The position numbers were made by a program, and so were the translations under genes. The notes below the pieces were generated by a model. It saw only the letters and a program-made list of their open reading frames with translations, made no database searches and was not told the origin of the DNA. DNA of 64,000 nt from Lineus longissimus (lineage: Eukaryota > Nemertea > Pilidiophora > Heteronemertea > Lineidae). The stretch covers positions 5,828,001-5,892,000 of the forward strand of contig NC_088312.1 of assembly GCF_910592395.1 (NCBI RefSeq), written 5' to 3'. Below are positions 14,495 through 25,247 of this stretch, piece after piece; the stretch's first letter is position 1; each line of letters opens with the position of its first letter.

Positions 14495-14605
14495 GTGCTT
14501 CTTAGTAAACTTCCGGTTTTCCAAAATAGAATTTGATGAGTCAAAAATCACCTGCAAAACTTCATTATTCGTCTCAAATCGTGATCTATTGGTAGTGGCA
14601 TCAAG
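14495..14605. promoter_or_regulatory. Putative bidirectional promoter between UTP20 and CHMP2B
   Basis: The start codon of CHMP2B (plus) and the tentative start of UTP20 (minus) are 111 bp apart and point away from each other. No TATA box is evident. Two housekeeping genes sharing a short divergent promoter is a common animal arrangement. If the UTP20 start is further in, the interval is longer but the head-to-head layout stands. Confidence 0.45.
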
Positions 14606-16690
14606 ATGCCGTTATTTGGGAAGAAACCGACAGTTCAGGGTATGATTTCTATGCTGATATTCCTCGTAATTAAATTGTGTGTGTTATATTGGTTCACAAA
14701 ATGTCAAAATCCTCACTTCCTCAGAAAGATAAACAAATGCAATATGTACATGACATGTGAGATTTTGACCTCATCATCATGCTGCTCTCTCAAAATCCTA
14801 ACCAATTCTTTTTCAGAACAACTTAAGCAAAATGACAGAGAGATGCGAAAGACGGACCGTGATCTGGCGCGGGACCGAAATCAGCTAGAGAAACAAGAAA
14901 AACAACTTCAAATGGACATAAAATCAGCAGCTAAAAGAGGTGATCAAGCGGTGAGTATTGGGCGACACATTATTGAATGAGATGCTTGTGTCAGACTCAG
15001 ATTCGTCAGCGTCCCTTCAGAGACCAATCGAGACCTAAATCCCTTCTCAGTGGTAATACGCTTCCAAATATTAGGTGGCTTGAATTTCATGTCCTTCACC
15101 AGTTGGTGTCCATGGTCACTTTCAAAAGCCCCTTTTTGCTGATGCGTCTATTCCAAACTTCTATTCACAGTGAGAAAGGGAGACCAAAGAAAAGTTAGAC
15201 AGTATTAAACTCAGTATATAATCATGTTAATCCATAAGACAATATGAAACATTTATATATTGTCATCATTTTTGAGAAATATTCCTATTTTTCAGACTGC
15301 AAGAGTGTTAGCCAAACAGTTGGTGAATCTTAGGAAACAGAAGAATAAATCATATTGTGTTGGGTCAAAAATAAAATCAATAAACGCACAAAGCAAGGTG
15401 AGAAGGCTTGAATATGAATTCCTGATGTGGTTCTATTTCAATTATCTTGTTTCTTCGTTTTTACTCACACGGATTATTTCTATATTGCCAACACGTCTTC
15501 AATTTGTTGCTTGAATTTAAATGGTATGTGTGTCTTCTCTTTTATCCTCAGATGTATCAATAAAAAGACTTCATCCATGTCACCATAGATGAAAGGATTG
15601 ATGGATATGTTTTCTCATATTTGGATTGCTAGTTTGTGAAGTCTGATCAGTATCATTTTCAAATTTCAGATGATGGCTTCCAATATGAAAATGGCTGATG
15701 CGATGGGTAAAACTACAAAAGTAAGTTTGAAGATGACATTATCTGTGTGAAATCTGGATGAGATTTAAGCCCCTGCTTTCTGTGCCAAACAAGCATGAAA
15801 GGTGTCTTCTCACTGGTCAACCCCAGATCAGAAGAGTCTGATTCCTACTTTAGGAAAGGAGCAATGTCAAGTGGTTTTGAGACAATTTCTGTATCACTGT
15901 CAACCGTCTCACATCGGTCCTAAAAGGGGTAGTAATGGAACATTACTATATTGTTTATAGATTTGCACCGATTTGATGCTGTATGAAATCTGATTTCAGA
16001 CCATGCAGCAGATGAATAAAGTTATGGATCCAGAAAAGACGATGAAAGTTTTACAAGACTTTGAGAAAGAATCTATGAAAATGGAAATGAGTGAAGATAT
16101 GAGTAAGTGATCTTGTTAGTTTCATTCTCATTCCTTTGATTAAAGTAATCTCTTGATCTTAAATATCTCTCTCTCTGCAGGGATTGTTTCCTTTTTCATC
16201 ATCAGTGGTTCATAAACACATTTCTCTATGGTGTGATGCTTTTTTTATTCGAGGTATCAAAAGATGTATTTTCTTGCAGTGAATGATACGTTTGATGACT
16301 TGTTTGAAGAATCCGGAGATGAGGCAGAGCAGGACGCCATTGTAAACCAGGTGCTGGATGAGATTGGCCTGGATATCTCAGGAAGGGTAGGTTCAATCAG
16401 AATATTTAAAAACAAATTTTGAAGCAGTTGGCTGAAAGTCTAGATTATCTCAAAACTGTTTTGACAAGAAACCTTTTCAAATAATCCAAAGAATTTTGGT
16501 TGTGGACTTTACCTCATTCTTCTACATAACTGCTTACAATTTACAGATAATTTTATGTATTGACCAAATTCATTCTTCTTTTTAGCTTGCTGATGCACCA
16601 GTTGCTCGGGGGCGGGTTGGGGAATCATCAAAAACAAGCGATGCAGACGCCGACTTAGAAAGACAACTGGCGGAACTGAAAGCATTGTAG
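14606..16690 (+). CDS. CHMP2B: Charged multivesicular body protein 2b (ESCRT-III subunit)
   Basis: ESCRT-III subunit that polymerises on membranes with CHMP3/CHMP4 for endosomal vesicle budding and membrane abscission. Exons: 14606-14639, 14817-14950, 15296-15397, 15670-15720, 16000-16102, 16280-16386, 16586-16690. Phases join exactly and give 211 residues, against 213 in human CHMP2B. Recognisable parts are the basic helix 1 (RDLARDRNQLEKQEKQL, early exon 2), AKQLVNLRKQK (exon 3), the acidic hinge MKMEMSEDM (exon 5), NQVLDEIGLDISG (exon 6), and a C-terminal MIT-interacting motif, DLERQLAELKAL, which binds VPS4. The distinction from CHMP2A rests on KQEKQL, LRKQK and the NDTFDD segment. Start codon chosen because exon 1 gives the short basic MPLFGKKPTV leader typical of the family. 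Confidence 0.95.
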
Positions 16691-17416
16691 TTGTAACTTC
16701 TGCCACTGATGTACATAAAATGTGAAATGTTATACATTGTTATAAAAAGACGAATCTACTGTCCCCCTGTACAGGAAAGGTATTTTGGCTTACTTGTTGG
16801 TTCAGTGGCATGGGTTTAATGGTTTGGGCAAGAGTCTCAAGATAATGCTGTACCAAAACCAAGCAATACTTTCTCAACTTGTGGGTAAGCTTTTACTTGT
16901 ATCATTAGTTTCAAGTAAATTAAATGAACCTTGTCAAGCGGGAAACCATGCGGCAGACAACACAAATTACCACTTGCTGTAGTTACTATCTTTTGTCAGC
17001 GAATTTCAGACTTTAAAACATCTAGCAAACAGATGTTGTCTTTTTGGAGATTTGGGTATGAGGGAAGTGTTGATATTTGACTTAAAAAGTAGTTGTGCAA
17101 TAATGTGGTCTGAACATGTAACTGTTTCACATAGCTGCCCTGAACTGCCATAATTGAGCAGGATGGATTGCAGCTGGATGATTATTTGAAAGACTGTGTA
17201 GATTAGCAATTTCAGATTTATAATGTGAGGGGCCTACTTACCTATTACATTTGTATCAAATGTTACTCTGAACTGTCTAGGTACCTGGAAGATATGCTAT
17301 CCCAAGTTATTTTTATATCAGCTGATCATGGTATCAACATCTGAGACACATGGTGAACATGTTGTATATTTTGACAGTTGTTATGCCTTTCATCTCATAC
17401 CAGTTCAAAATCTGTA

Positions 17417-17422
17417 AATAAA
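17417..17422 (+). terminator. Poly(A) signal AATAAA, candidate 3' end of CHMP2B
   Basis: Canonical AATAAA about 730 bp after the CHMP2B stop codon, in an AT-rich stretch without open frames. Confidence 0.5.
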
Positions 17423-18396
17423 GTTTAAATACAACATCTGTCAATCAAAACACATTTTATCGATTTCTTAAAGCAATTTGAGAAGACGATTACATAAGCC
17501 TGCTTGCTTACGAGGACAGTATCAACAGCGGGATCCACAGTTGGGGATGAATATCTTCATCTACCAAGTTGATTAGGAAGGTTGACATCACTTAAACACA
17601 ACATCTAGGCATGCCTCCTTTGTTCTAGAGTCTGGGCATCAGAGGCTCCTCAAGACGGGCGTCTCAGTCAGGTGCGTCTTGGTTCTTTGAGATGGGGCCA
17701 CTGCCAGCGAACATGACCTCCTGGCTTCAAGAGACAGGTTCCTCCTTGCTCTACTAGGTGTCTCCATGGAACATCCCACAGAGTATCTCGGAGAGGTCTG
17801 GCTGGCCCCCCTTCAGGAAATAGTTTTTTGGGCTTTTCAGAGAAGACTTTTCTTTGGGACACAAGGTCTCCCCATTTCTCTGGGACGAGTACTCGTCGAG
17901 AGCACAGGATATCATTTGGCAAGATGTCCCATGACTCTGAGAGAGAGAGGACCACTGGTCCTTGAGAGAGAACACCTTATTTCTCCTTGAAAGAACAACT
18001 TAACACGGAGCCAAGGACAAGGTGGCGAAAGATGGCATGGGTTGCTCGAACTCATCATGGATTGAGAGTCCAACACTGGAACCAACTTTGGAGACAAGGA
18101 ATTATGACGGACAGGAGTCCCAGTGAAAGATGAACGAGAAGCGTTTTTTATAAATCTGTGCACTTTATTCCAATAGTCATCTTCATAGAAATTGTCTTCT
18201 AATGTAATCTGTTGACAACCAAGCACATAAAGTACACCTTGCACTCCACTTGCCCAATTGTGACCCAACACCTCATTATGTAGTGGCCTGCAAATTTGAC
18301 ATAAGTAAGCAATACTCAATTTTTATTGGCTGTCACAATTGCGACGTCCACACACTTCTAACACCCATCAGTACATTCCAAGGAATGTCTCTATCA
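17423..18396. other. Gene-free spacer between CHMP2B and the ankyrin/SOCS gene
   Basis: No spliced or conserved coding signal found. The part at about 17,630-18,000 is rich in imperfect short motifs of the type GAGAC, CTTGGTTC and TCTCTG, suggesting an old degenerate repeat. Open frames there are short and unconserved in appearance. Confidence 0.5.
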
Positions 18397-20535
18397 TCAG
18401 TCATAAGCATTTTTTATTTCTTCATCTATATATTTAAAATCTAGAAACTGTACTATGGTTGGTGGGAGTGGAAGCTGACGAAGACCACCACTGATGCTGT
18501 TCCCTGATTTTCTCAGGGACTTTCTAATAGCACAGCGACACAACGTCGTCAAATTATTAGGTGTCAGGAAAATTTTCTGGAATGCCGACTTTTCTACCCG
18601 TTCATTTGGCATCTGAGCAACTGTGTCAATAGCACTGCTGTCTGGTGCATATCCACAACAGCCTAAGACTTTCATGATTTTGGTTTTTGTCTTCCACACC
18701 AGGGGTTCAACAGCTGTAGCACCTATCGTTCTCTTGATTCCACATGCTTCCATTATAAGGAATGTTGCCAATGGTTCACTTAGACAAGCAATGTCAATGT
18801 CATCAAAGTCCTCAAGGTCACATCCAGCATCAGTTAATGCTTCCAAGGTTACAATGACCTTGCTAGCTGCCCATGACAAGGACACCCCTTGGGAAAGAAA
18901 AGAGCGACATGTTTCTAAAACTTTCCCAAAAGCTGTCTTCCCAGAATTGTCCTTTAGATTCACTGAAGCTCCGCCTTTCACCAATAAGACAACAATCTGT
19001 TCGTTGAAAAGTTTGTAACTGCAAGCAATGTGGAGCGGCGTAACTAATGCGTTGTTTTGAAGGTCAAGGTTGGCACCATGCTCGATGAGTTTGCTGACAA
19101 TGTCCGCGTAAACATAACCAGCCGTGCAGGCGTAATGAAGTGGACTCCTCCCTTCCCGGTCCTGGACATTTGTGTTAGCCCCGGCTTCCAGCAGAACGTC
19201 AACTATCTCCTTATAGCCATATTTACAGGCAATATGAAGACACGTCTCTTTGTAGTTGTCGGATAGATTGACGTCAGCACCGAGAAAGACCAGAGTTTTT
19301 ACAACTTTAGTGTATTTGTATTTGCATGCCACATGGAGTGCAGATTTACCTTCAAAACCTGCAGCATTTATATCGGCACCACAGATAACAAGCATTTCTA
19401 TGATGGCCGCATCCGCGTTAACAGAGCATGCTTGGTGAAGTGCTTGCCAGTCATTTTTGTTGCGATTGTTACAGTCCGTGCCGTATTGGATGAGAATGCT
19501 AGCTATAGTTGGCCGATTCTTTAAGCACGCAAGCTGAAGGGCAGTGTTCATATCATTGTCCGTTAAACTAGCATCAGCGCCATCTTTTAACAACATGAGT
19601 ATCACGTCTGCATGGCTGTGCAAACATGCCGTATGGAGACTAGTTCTTCCCTCGCTGTCTTTAAGATTAATGTCCGCATAATTATCAACAAGTATACTTG
19701 CAATTTTGCACTTATTATTAGTGCATGCGATGTGAAGTGGAGTCCGTCCAATTTTATCCTGGATGTTGGTGGTAGCACCATGAATGATTAGGAGCTGGAC
19801 AATCTCAATGTTACTTTTGATGCAGGCGATATGAAGTGCGGTCCTGTACTTACAATCCTGTGCATTCAACAGGGCTCCTTTACCCAAAAGTAACTGTATT
19901 ATGTCACTCATGCCATACAGGCAGGCAATATAAAGCGGAGACCCAGCAGCTTCGCTAGAAATATTAACATCTGCATTCCGCTCTACCAGCAGTTGAATGA
20001 TATCCTTCCATCGATCTAAGCACACGCGGTGTAAACAAGTCATACCATTTTCATTCTGAATGTCTAATTTTGCACCGGATTCAATCAAATATGGCAAAAT
20101 GTCCATCCGCCGTCTGCGACAGACCTCATACAAAGCCGTACTACCTGCGACATCTTTGAGATTCAGGTCAATCCCTTTTTGTATGAGCAGATGTACAATC
20201 TCCTCCCTGCTGTAGATGCACGCCACATGCAGTGCACTCTGCAATGACCGACTCTGCTGGAAATTAATGTCGACGCCATGATCCAAGAGAAGATTAATCA
20301 TGGGAATGTTCCCAACTTGACATGCTTCATGAAGAATGCCCGTCTTATGCAACGAGGCACCTGCTGTCAAGAGGAACTCTGCTATATCAACTTGTCCGGA
20401 ACTCAAGGCTGCCAAAAGAGGGGTTGTGCCCTCAATGCGGATTTCATTGATGTTAAGACCCTGTTTTATCAAGGCCCTAATGACATCAATGTCACCAGTC
20501 TTACAGGATTCTATCATTAATATTCCTTTGTCCAT
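18397..20535 (-). CDS. Ankyrin repeat and SOCS-box protein (ASB-like), intronless, 712 residues
   Basis: Probable substrate adaptor of a Cullin5-Elongin B/C ubiquitin ligase. From the N-terminus there are about 16 ankyrin repeats of ~33 residues (roughly residues 1-540) with the usual TPLHIAC / LL..GAD..  signatures. A degenerate helical segment follows, then a SOCS box at about 662-699. Its BC-box reads LCRCAIRKSL, with a downstream LPLP (about 688-691) and a hydrophobic FLDF, as in ASB proteins. The coding region has no intron, unlike vertebrate ASB genes, and more repeats than usual. The start is placed at the ATG at 20535; upstream in frame there is only a non-ATG extension and then a TAG. 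A retrocopy origin or lineage-specific family expansion is likely. No specific ASB number can be assigned. Confidence 0.9.
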   Translation of the reverse strand: MDKGILMIESCKTGDIDVIRALIKQGLNINEIRIEGTTPLLAALSSGQVDIAEFLLTAGASLHKTGILHEACQVGNIPMINLLLDHGVDINFQQSRSLQSALHVACIYSREEIVHLLIQKGIDLNLKDVAGSTALYEVCRRRRMDILPYLIESGAKLDIQNENGMTCLHRVCLDRWKDIIQLLVERNADVNISSEAAGSPLYIACLYGMSDIIQLLLGKGALLNAQDCKYRTALHIACIKSNIEIVQLLIIHGATTNIQDKIGRTPLHIACTNNKCKIASILVDNYADINLKDSEGRTSLHTACLHSHADVILMLLKDGADASLTDNDMNTALQLACLKNRPTIASILIQYGTDCNNRNKNDWQALHQACSVNADAAIIEMLVICGADINAAGFEGKSALHVACKYKYTKVVKTLVFLGADVNLSDNYKETCLHIACKYGYKEIVDVLLEAGANTNVQDREGRSPLHYACTAGYVYADIVSKLIEHGANLDLQNNALVTPLHIACSYKLFNEQIVVLLVKGGASVNLKDNSGKTAFGKVLETCRSFLSQGVSLSWAASKVIVTLEALTDAGCDLEDFDDIDIACLSEPLATFLIMEACGIKRTIGATAVEPLVWKTKTKIMKVLGCCGYAPDSSAIDTVAQMPNERVEKSAFQKIFLTPNNLTTLCRCAIRKSLRKSGNSISGGLRQLPLPPTIVQFLDFKYIDEEIKNAYD

Positions 20536-20637
20536 TTTGAGAAAAAGTTCCACCTTTATCACCCAACAAGCAAACTAGCTACCTAATCGCTGAGGAACTT
20601 TTCACTTTAGAGAAACTAATCCGTTAACTATACCCCA

Positions 20638-20653
20638 AACACACACACACACA
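20638..20653. repeat. (CA)n microsatellite
   Basis: Eight CA units about 100 bp upstream of the ankyrin/SOCS start codon. Confidence 0.85.
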
Positions 20654-23600
20654 ATGTATTCAAATTATCAGTAAGTGTTCTTAGAATATCCAAACGTTCT
20701 ATTTCCACTTGTATTTCTTTCAAACATTTAATCCTTCCATTTGCTCAACAGAAAGAACTATCAAGCAAATTTTGAAACCTTCAAATATTCTCACATGATA
20801 TTCATTGCTACTTCCACTCCTCATTACAATGTTAGCTTGATCTAAAATTATTTAGCAATGCCACTTTTCAACCATTCATTTCCTTGCACATTTTAAATAC
20901 CTCTCGTGACACCAGGCTGATGATATTATCAAAGTCATTAAATGAAAACCTCTCCCTAGATGATGACATTTTGACATGTTTATGTCAACATATGATGACC
21001 TTTCTTGCAAAGGTTTTCTTCTGCAGCTTCTCAAGGCATGTTAATCATTGTCATGTTTGTTCAGCAACGTGCTTGTCACATTACTTGGATAGGAACGACA
21101 TGCATGTTGAGCATTCCATCTACAGTGTTTCTTTGAACCTCACGGAAGTATCTGGCATCTCTTTCTGAGGCTTCTGGAAATATAGAAAAATGAATCCTAT
21201 AAAAAAACAGTTGTGATTGTTTGCAATCTTGAGTGTTCTCCTTAAATTCCTGAAGAAATAAAAATCAATTTTTAGTTTGGCTGATTACGAAAATATATTT
21301 GATGCGTAAATTGTAATTTGTAAGTGATGCAGAGCTCTTTATTAGCTCAGTAATTTCATGTGCCCGGGAATGAATTCAATCAGTGAGCACTAATGGTAAA
21401 GGCAAGTATTTCATTTTGAGGTGCCCAGATCATGCGACCAATGCAACTGTCTTTCAAATAGATGGTGACCAGGGATTTATTATTCATGTATTCTCAAACC
21501 CTGGTTAAGAAGACTTCGTGAATTCGCCACACAATGTGCTATTCATTGCATATAGATTATGCTATCTCAGCTCAGAAACATTGCAATAGCAGTATGCCTG
21601 GATCAAGCTGAAATTCAGTCTTAACCAAAGGATAGATTCATAATTTGATATGTCTACCATGAAGTTGCTGCAAATGACCAGAGCAAATGAGTGACTTTGT
21701 CAACTGTGATCACATTTGCACAGCGGTTTAATATCAGTAGTCAGTTAAATCTTTTCGATCATCTAGCAATGTCGATTTTCTGTCACTATGGAAAATATGA
21801 TTGATTGTGAGGACTTTCAGCTAAATCCAGAATGACAGAAAAATGTCCTAGTTCGATTAGTTGCCTACGCCTACAGATTCAATATTCTCTTGAATTAGTA
21901 CAAATACCACCTGCTTAGCTCTCAAAATCAACATTTTATTTTAACCCAAAAGATATTGTTCCGAAACATTGCTGCTGATAACAATGATCAACTTGCTATC
22001 TGACAGTGGCAGGCTCAACTGTTAAAGGTGCATGTCATGAATGAATAGACTGCAAATCCATATTCTGAAACGTGTGTCTTTCCGATAGCGGCATTTTAAT
22101 GATTCAGCTTTAGCGCAATTGCTAGCTTATGATGCTAACTGAGCTGAGAATAAACATGACGCATTGTCTAAATTGACAGGTAACTGTAATGGGGATACCC
22201 CAATTCAAAACTTGAGGCCCCAGAAATAGTGACATTACAATTTCCGGGACCACAAGTTTTGTGGTGTGGTAGAGAAGTAATTGGTTCTGCACAGTGCTTT
22301 GATGACCATGACTCCTGCGGTCTCAAGCTTCGATACAACAGCATGGCCCAGAAAAATAAACTTTGACTAATTTGACCAAGTACCCTTTCAAAAATTCAAC
22401 ATCTAATTGAACAAATTGAACATGACTAACAATACTGCCAATTTACCACATATTTATGGTTAAATGGTGATTAAAGGCCACCTAATTTGATAATGAAACT
22501 ATTTCATGTGAAAAATTTGGTAATTCTGAAACAATATATGCTCCAATTTCTTTTGTACCACCCATGTAGGGCATGTGTTTATGAGAGGGCATCTCTCTCT
22601 GATTGCAAATGTTTCCTCTCAGTCTCTGGTTTCCTCCCACATTAGATGACAAATGCCAACACTGTTTTAAGTGCTAATAGCGTGAAGTTTTATCTCATTG
22701 CATTGTGTTGGCCACAATTTTGACAATCTGAGATAATACTAGGAAAATATTCGAGAACATTGATGATCGAGGAAATGTTAACAATACGTTTTTACTCCTA
22801 ATGAAAGCCCAGAAAGAAGAGCCTCAAAAGCGGTTTTGTCCAAACCTGCAAAGGCAATAGAACGTTGCCAAACCATGCAAGGTCAAAATGTGCAGCACGG
22901 TTCAATATCTCAAGAGCCATGGATGAATAACTTTAATAGCTATGAGGGGGCCCTAATAGCCTGGGGGAACAACTTTAATTGAGCGTAAAGTAGGTGTTGA
23001 GACTTGAATTTCTCGAAGCACTTCAAGTGAAAAGGATTGCCTTTCAGCTTGACACAATAAAAATGCTTAGTGCATTTTCCCACATTGTGACAAAATGACA
23101 GAAATCGTTTTGTACTTTTTGAAATTTTTTGTTTGTGAAACATTTTAAAACTGTCAAATTTTGTATTGGTATACATGTTAACCCTGGATTTCTTTATGGA
23201 TAATCTTCACAAAGCGAGCATCGCCTTTCCTGGGTCTTTTTTGATACTGTCAGAAACAGTTAGAATGAGATCAATGCAAAATATAAGTTAGGCTACTCTA
23301 ATAATATCAGAGCATGAGGGCAACTCGCTACTAAACAAAGAATATTGCCTACGTAACCTGGATAAAATTGATCCATCAGACGCAAGGCTAAGGTATTGTA
23401 ACCACCTTCTTCTACTTCTAGTTAATACATCTCTAATACTGTGCAGGACCAGCACTTGCAAGGTTCACAGAGACAGAGGATGCTGCAGAGATATACATAC
23501 AAAAGCGTGCATGAACAGTTGTTCGAATCTCTGTGTACATTTTCGGATGCACACAAGAACTGACCTCTAAAAAGAAACTCAGACTCTGTGAATTTATTAA

Positions 23601-25247
23601 GTGTACAGCCCAAAACTATCTCAAGGCACTCCTCCCTTGATATTGTACATGTCGGAATACGTCGATAATCCACAGGCTTAAACCTGGCTGGCATGTTGAC
23701 AAGAAATCAAAGGAATTATCTGGGGAACCATAAATATACACCAATGCAAATATTGATTTAAGCTAACAGCTTAAACGATCAAACCCCTGATTTTATAGTT
23801 CCAATAGAGATACATAAAAAAACCTATGCGGGCCCACTCTAAATAAAGATCTACTTGGTTTTTATAATCAAGTATTTGCAAGATATTTAGCATTTTTGCA
23901 ATTTTTGCAGAATGGTAACATGGTAACTATATGCACGCAAGTCAAATACAATGCCTTATGATCATTCAGGACACTAAAAGACCCATTTTATGATTAAAAC
24001 TTCAATGTCAAATAAATTTGATAAACCTTTTGAAATATCTGACGTTTTTGTTGAAACAAAACAAAAATAAGATAATTTTAATCTGCCAAACCTACCTCGG
24101 TATAAATTCCATATCATCAAGTTTTACCAAGAGTGTTTTTTCACAGCTATGGTTCGAATGAAATCTGCAGTAGTTTGACTGACGGCATTCAACTTCTATT
24201 GTGAGTACACCCATTTACTTCATTCATGTGAGCACTCTAGGCAAACGATTAGCAGTTATAGGGCAAGACCAAACGAATCAAAGCCAGCCCCGACACCTAG
24301 AAATAACGCTGGAACTAGACACAAATGCGTCTATTGATTTGATATATCACCTTAAAAATATTGATTGAATTCGAAAGAGATAGCCATGCATGAATCATTG
24401 TACCACGTGTGGAGATAACTGAAAGGAATCTGGGTCAGCTAGCGCAAACCTGGTGACACGGTCTTTTCAATGCTAGCAATATGTTGTGACTGCACATAAC
24501 TGGCAACAACCCTGTGAGCAGTTTTTTTTACTATTTCATCTATTGACAAACACGTTGATAGGACAGGCTCATCAGGTAATGTTTCACAGCGCTCTAATCA
24601 TGATTTACTGTAAAATGTGTAATTATATCATGCCTCATATGATATTCTAATACAACTGTATTTGTTTACATTCATAGTCTGTACAAATTTATTTTGTTTT
24701 CGTCACACCATTAGAGCCATCAAGGTGACTGTGCTATCGATAATGGCTTAATGCACTATGAGTTTGATTTCGAAAAATGGTAGTTTTTAAACATCACATA
24801 TTTTTGCCCATCATATATGTCAAAAGCAAGCCAGATATATTTGAGGTCATATCATCTATGTTTGAATCACAGTATTGACAATAGACTCATTGAATAGAAT
24901 TGATCGCAACCCATACCTTTGAAAACTGGGCCCACGAGGAAGCAAGTTAGTTTTCAAACTGCCTGGTTCTTCAGAATTCATTGTGAGCTCACATGTGCAC
25001 TGGCCATGCTGTCACGGACCGACAGCGACAGTGTCAGTGAAGTCAAAAGGTGCAAGTCAAGATGTCATACTTGGTTTCTCCTAATAGGACATCAAGAAGA
25101 AGATAAAAAATGACATCAGTTTATACATCAATTTCACAGAAATATCTCAAGGCCTGGATTTTCCCCTTTACATTGCATTTATATTCCACTTCCAGGTTGA
25201 GATATCGACAATACAATAGGATGACAAAGCACATTCCATACTGAACA
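20654..25247. other. 4.6-kb AT-rich gene-free region
   Basis: No exon chain with matching phases or recognisable protein was found on either strand. A minus-strand frame at 23,422-23,694 starts with ATG and has a GTCAGT donor-like end, so an unannotated 5' exon of the ankyrin/SOCS gene is conceivable, but nothing links it. Promoters of the two flanking genes must lie at its ends. Confidence 0.5.

Noticed and set aside
17668-18319. Several frames of 70-135 codons on both strands
   Set aside because: The region is built of degenerate short motifs, and the frames have no conserved features.
24919-25113. Plus-strand frame just upstream of the STAND gene
   Set aside because: It begins without an ATG and does not join in phase; the exon at 25248-25352 joins in phase 0 with matching acidic character.
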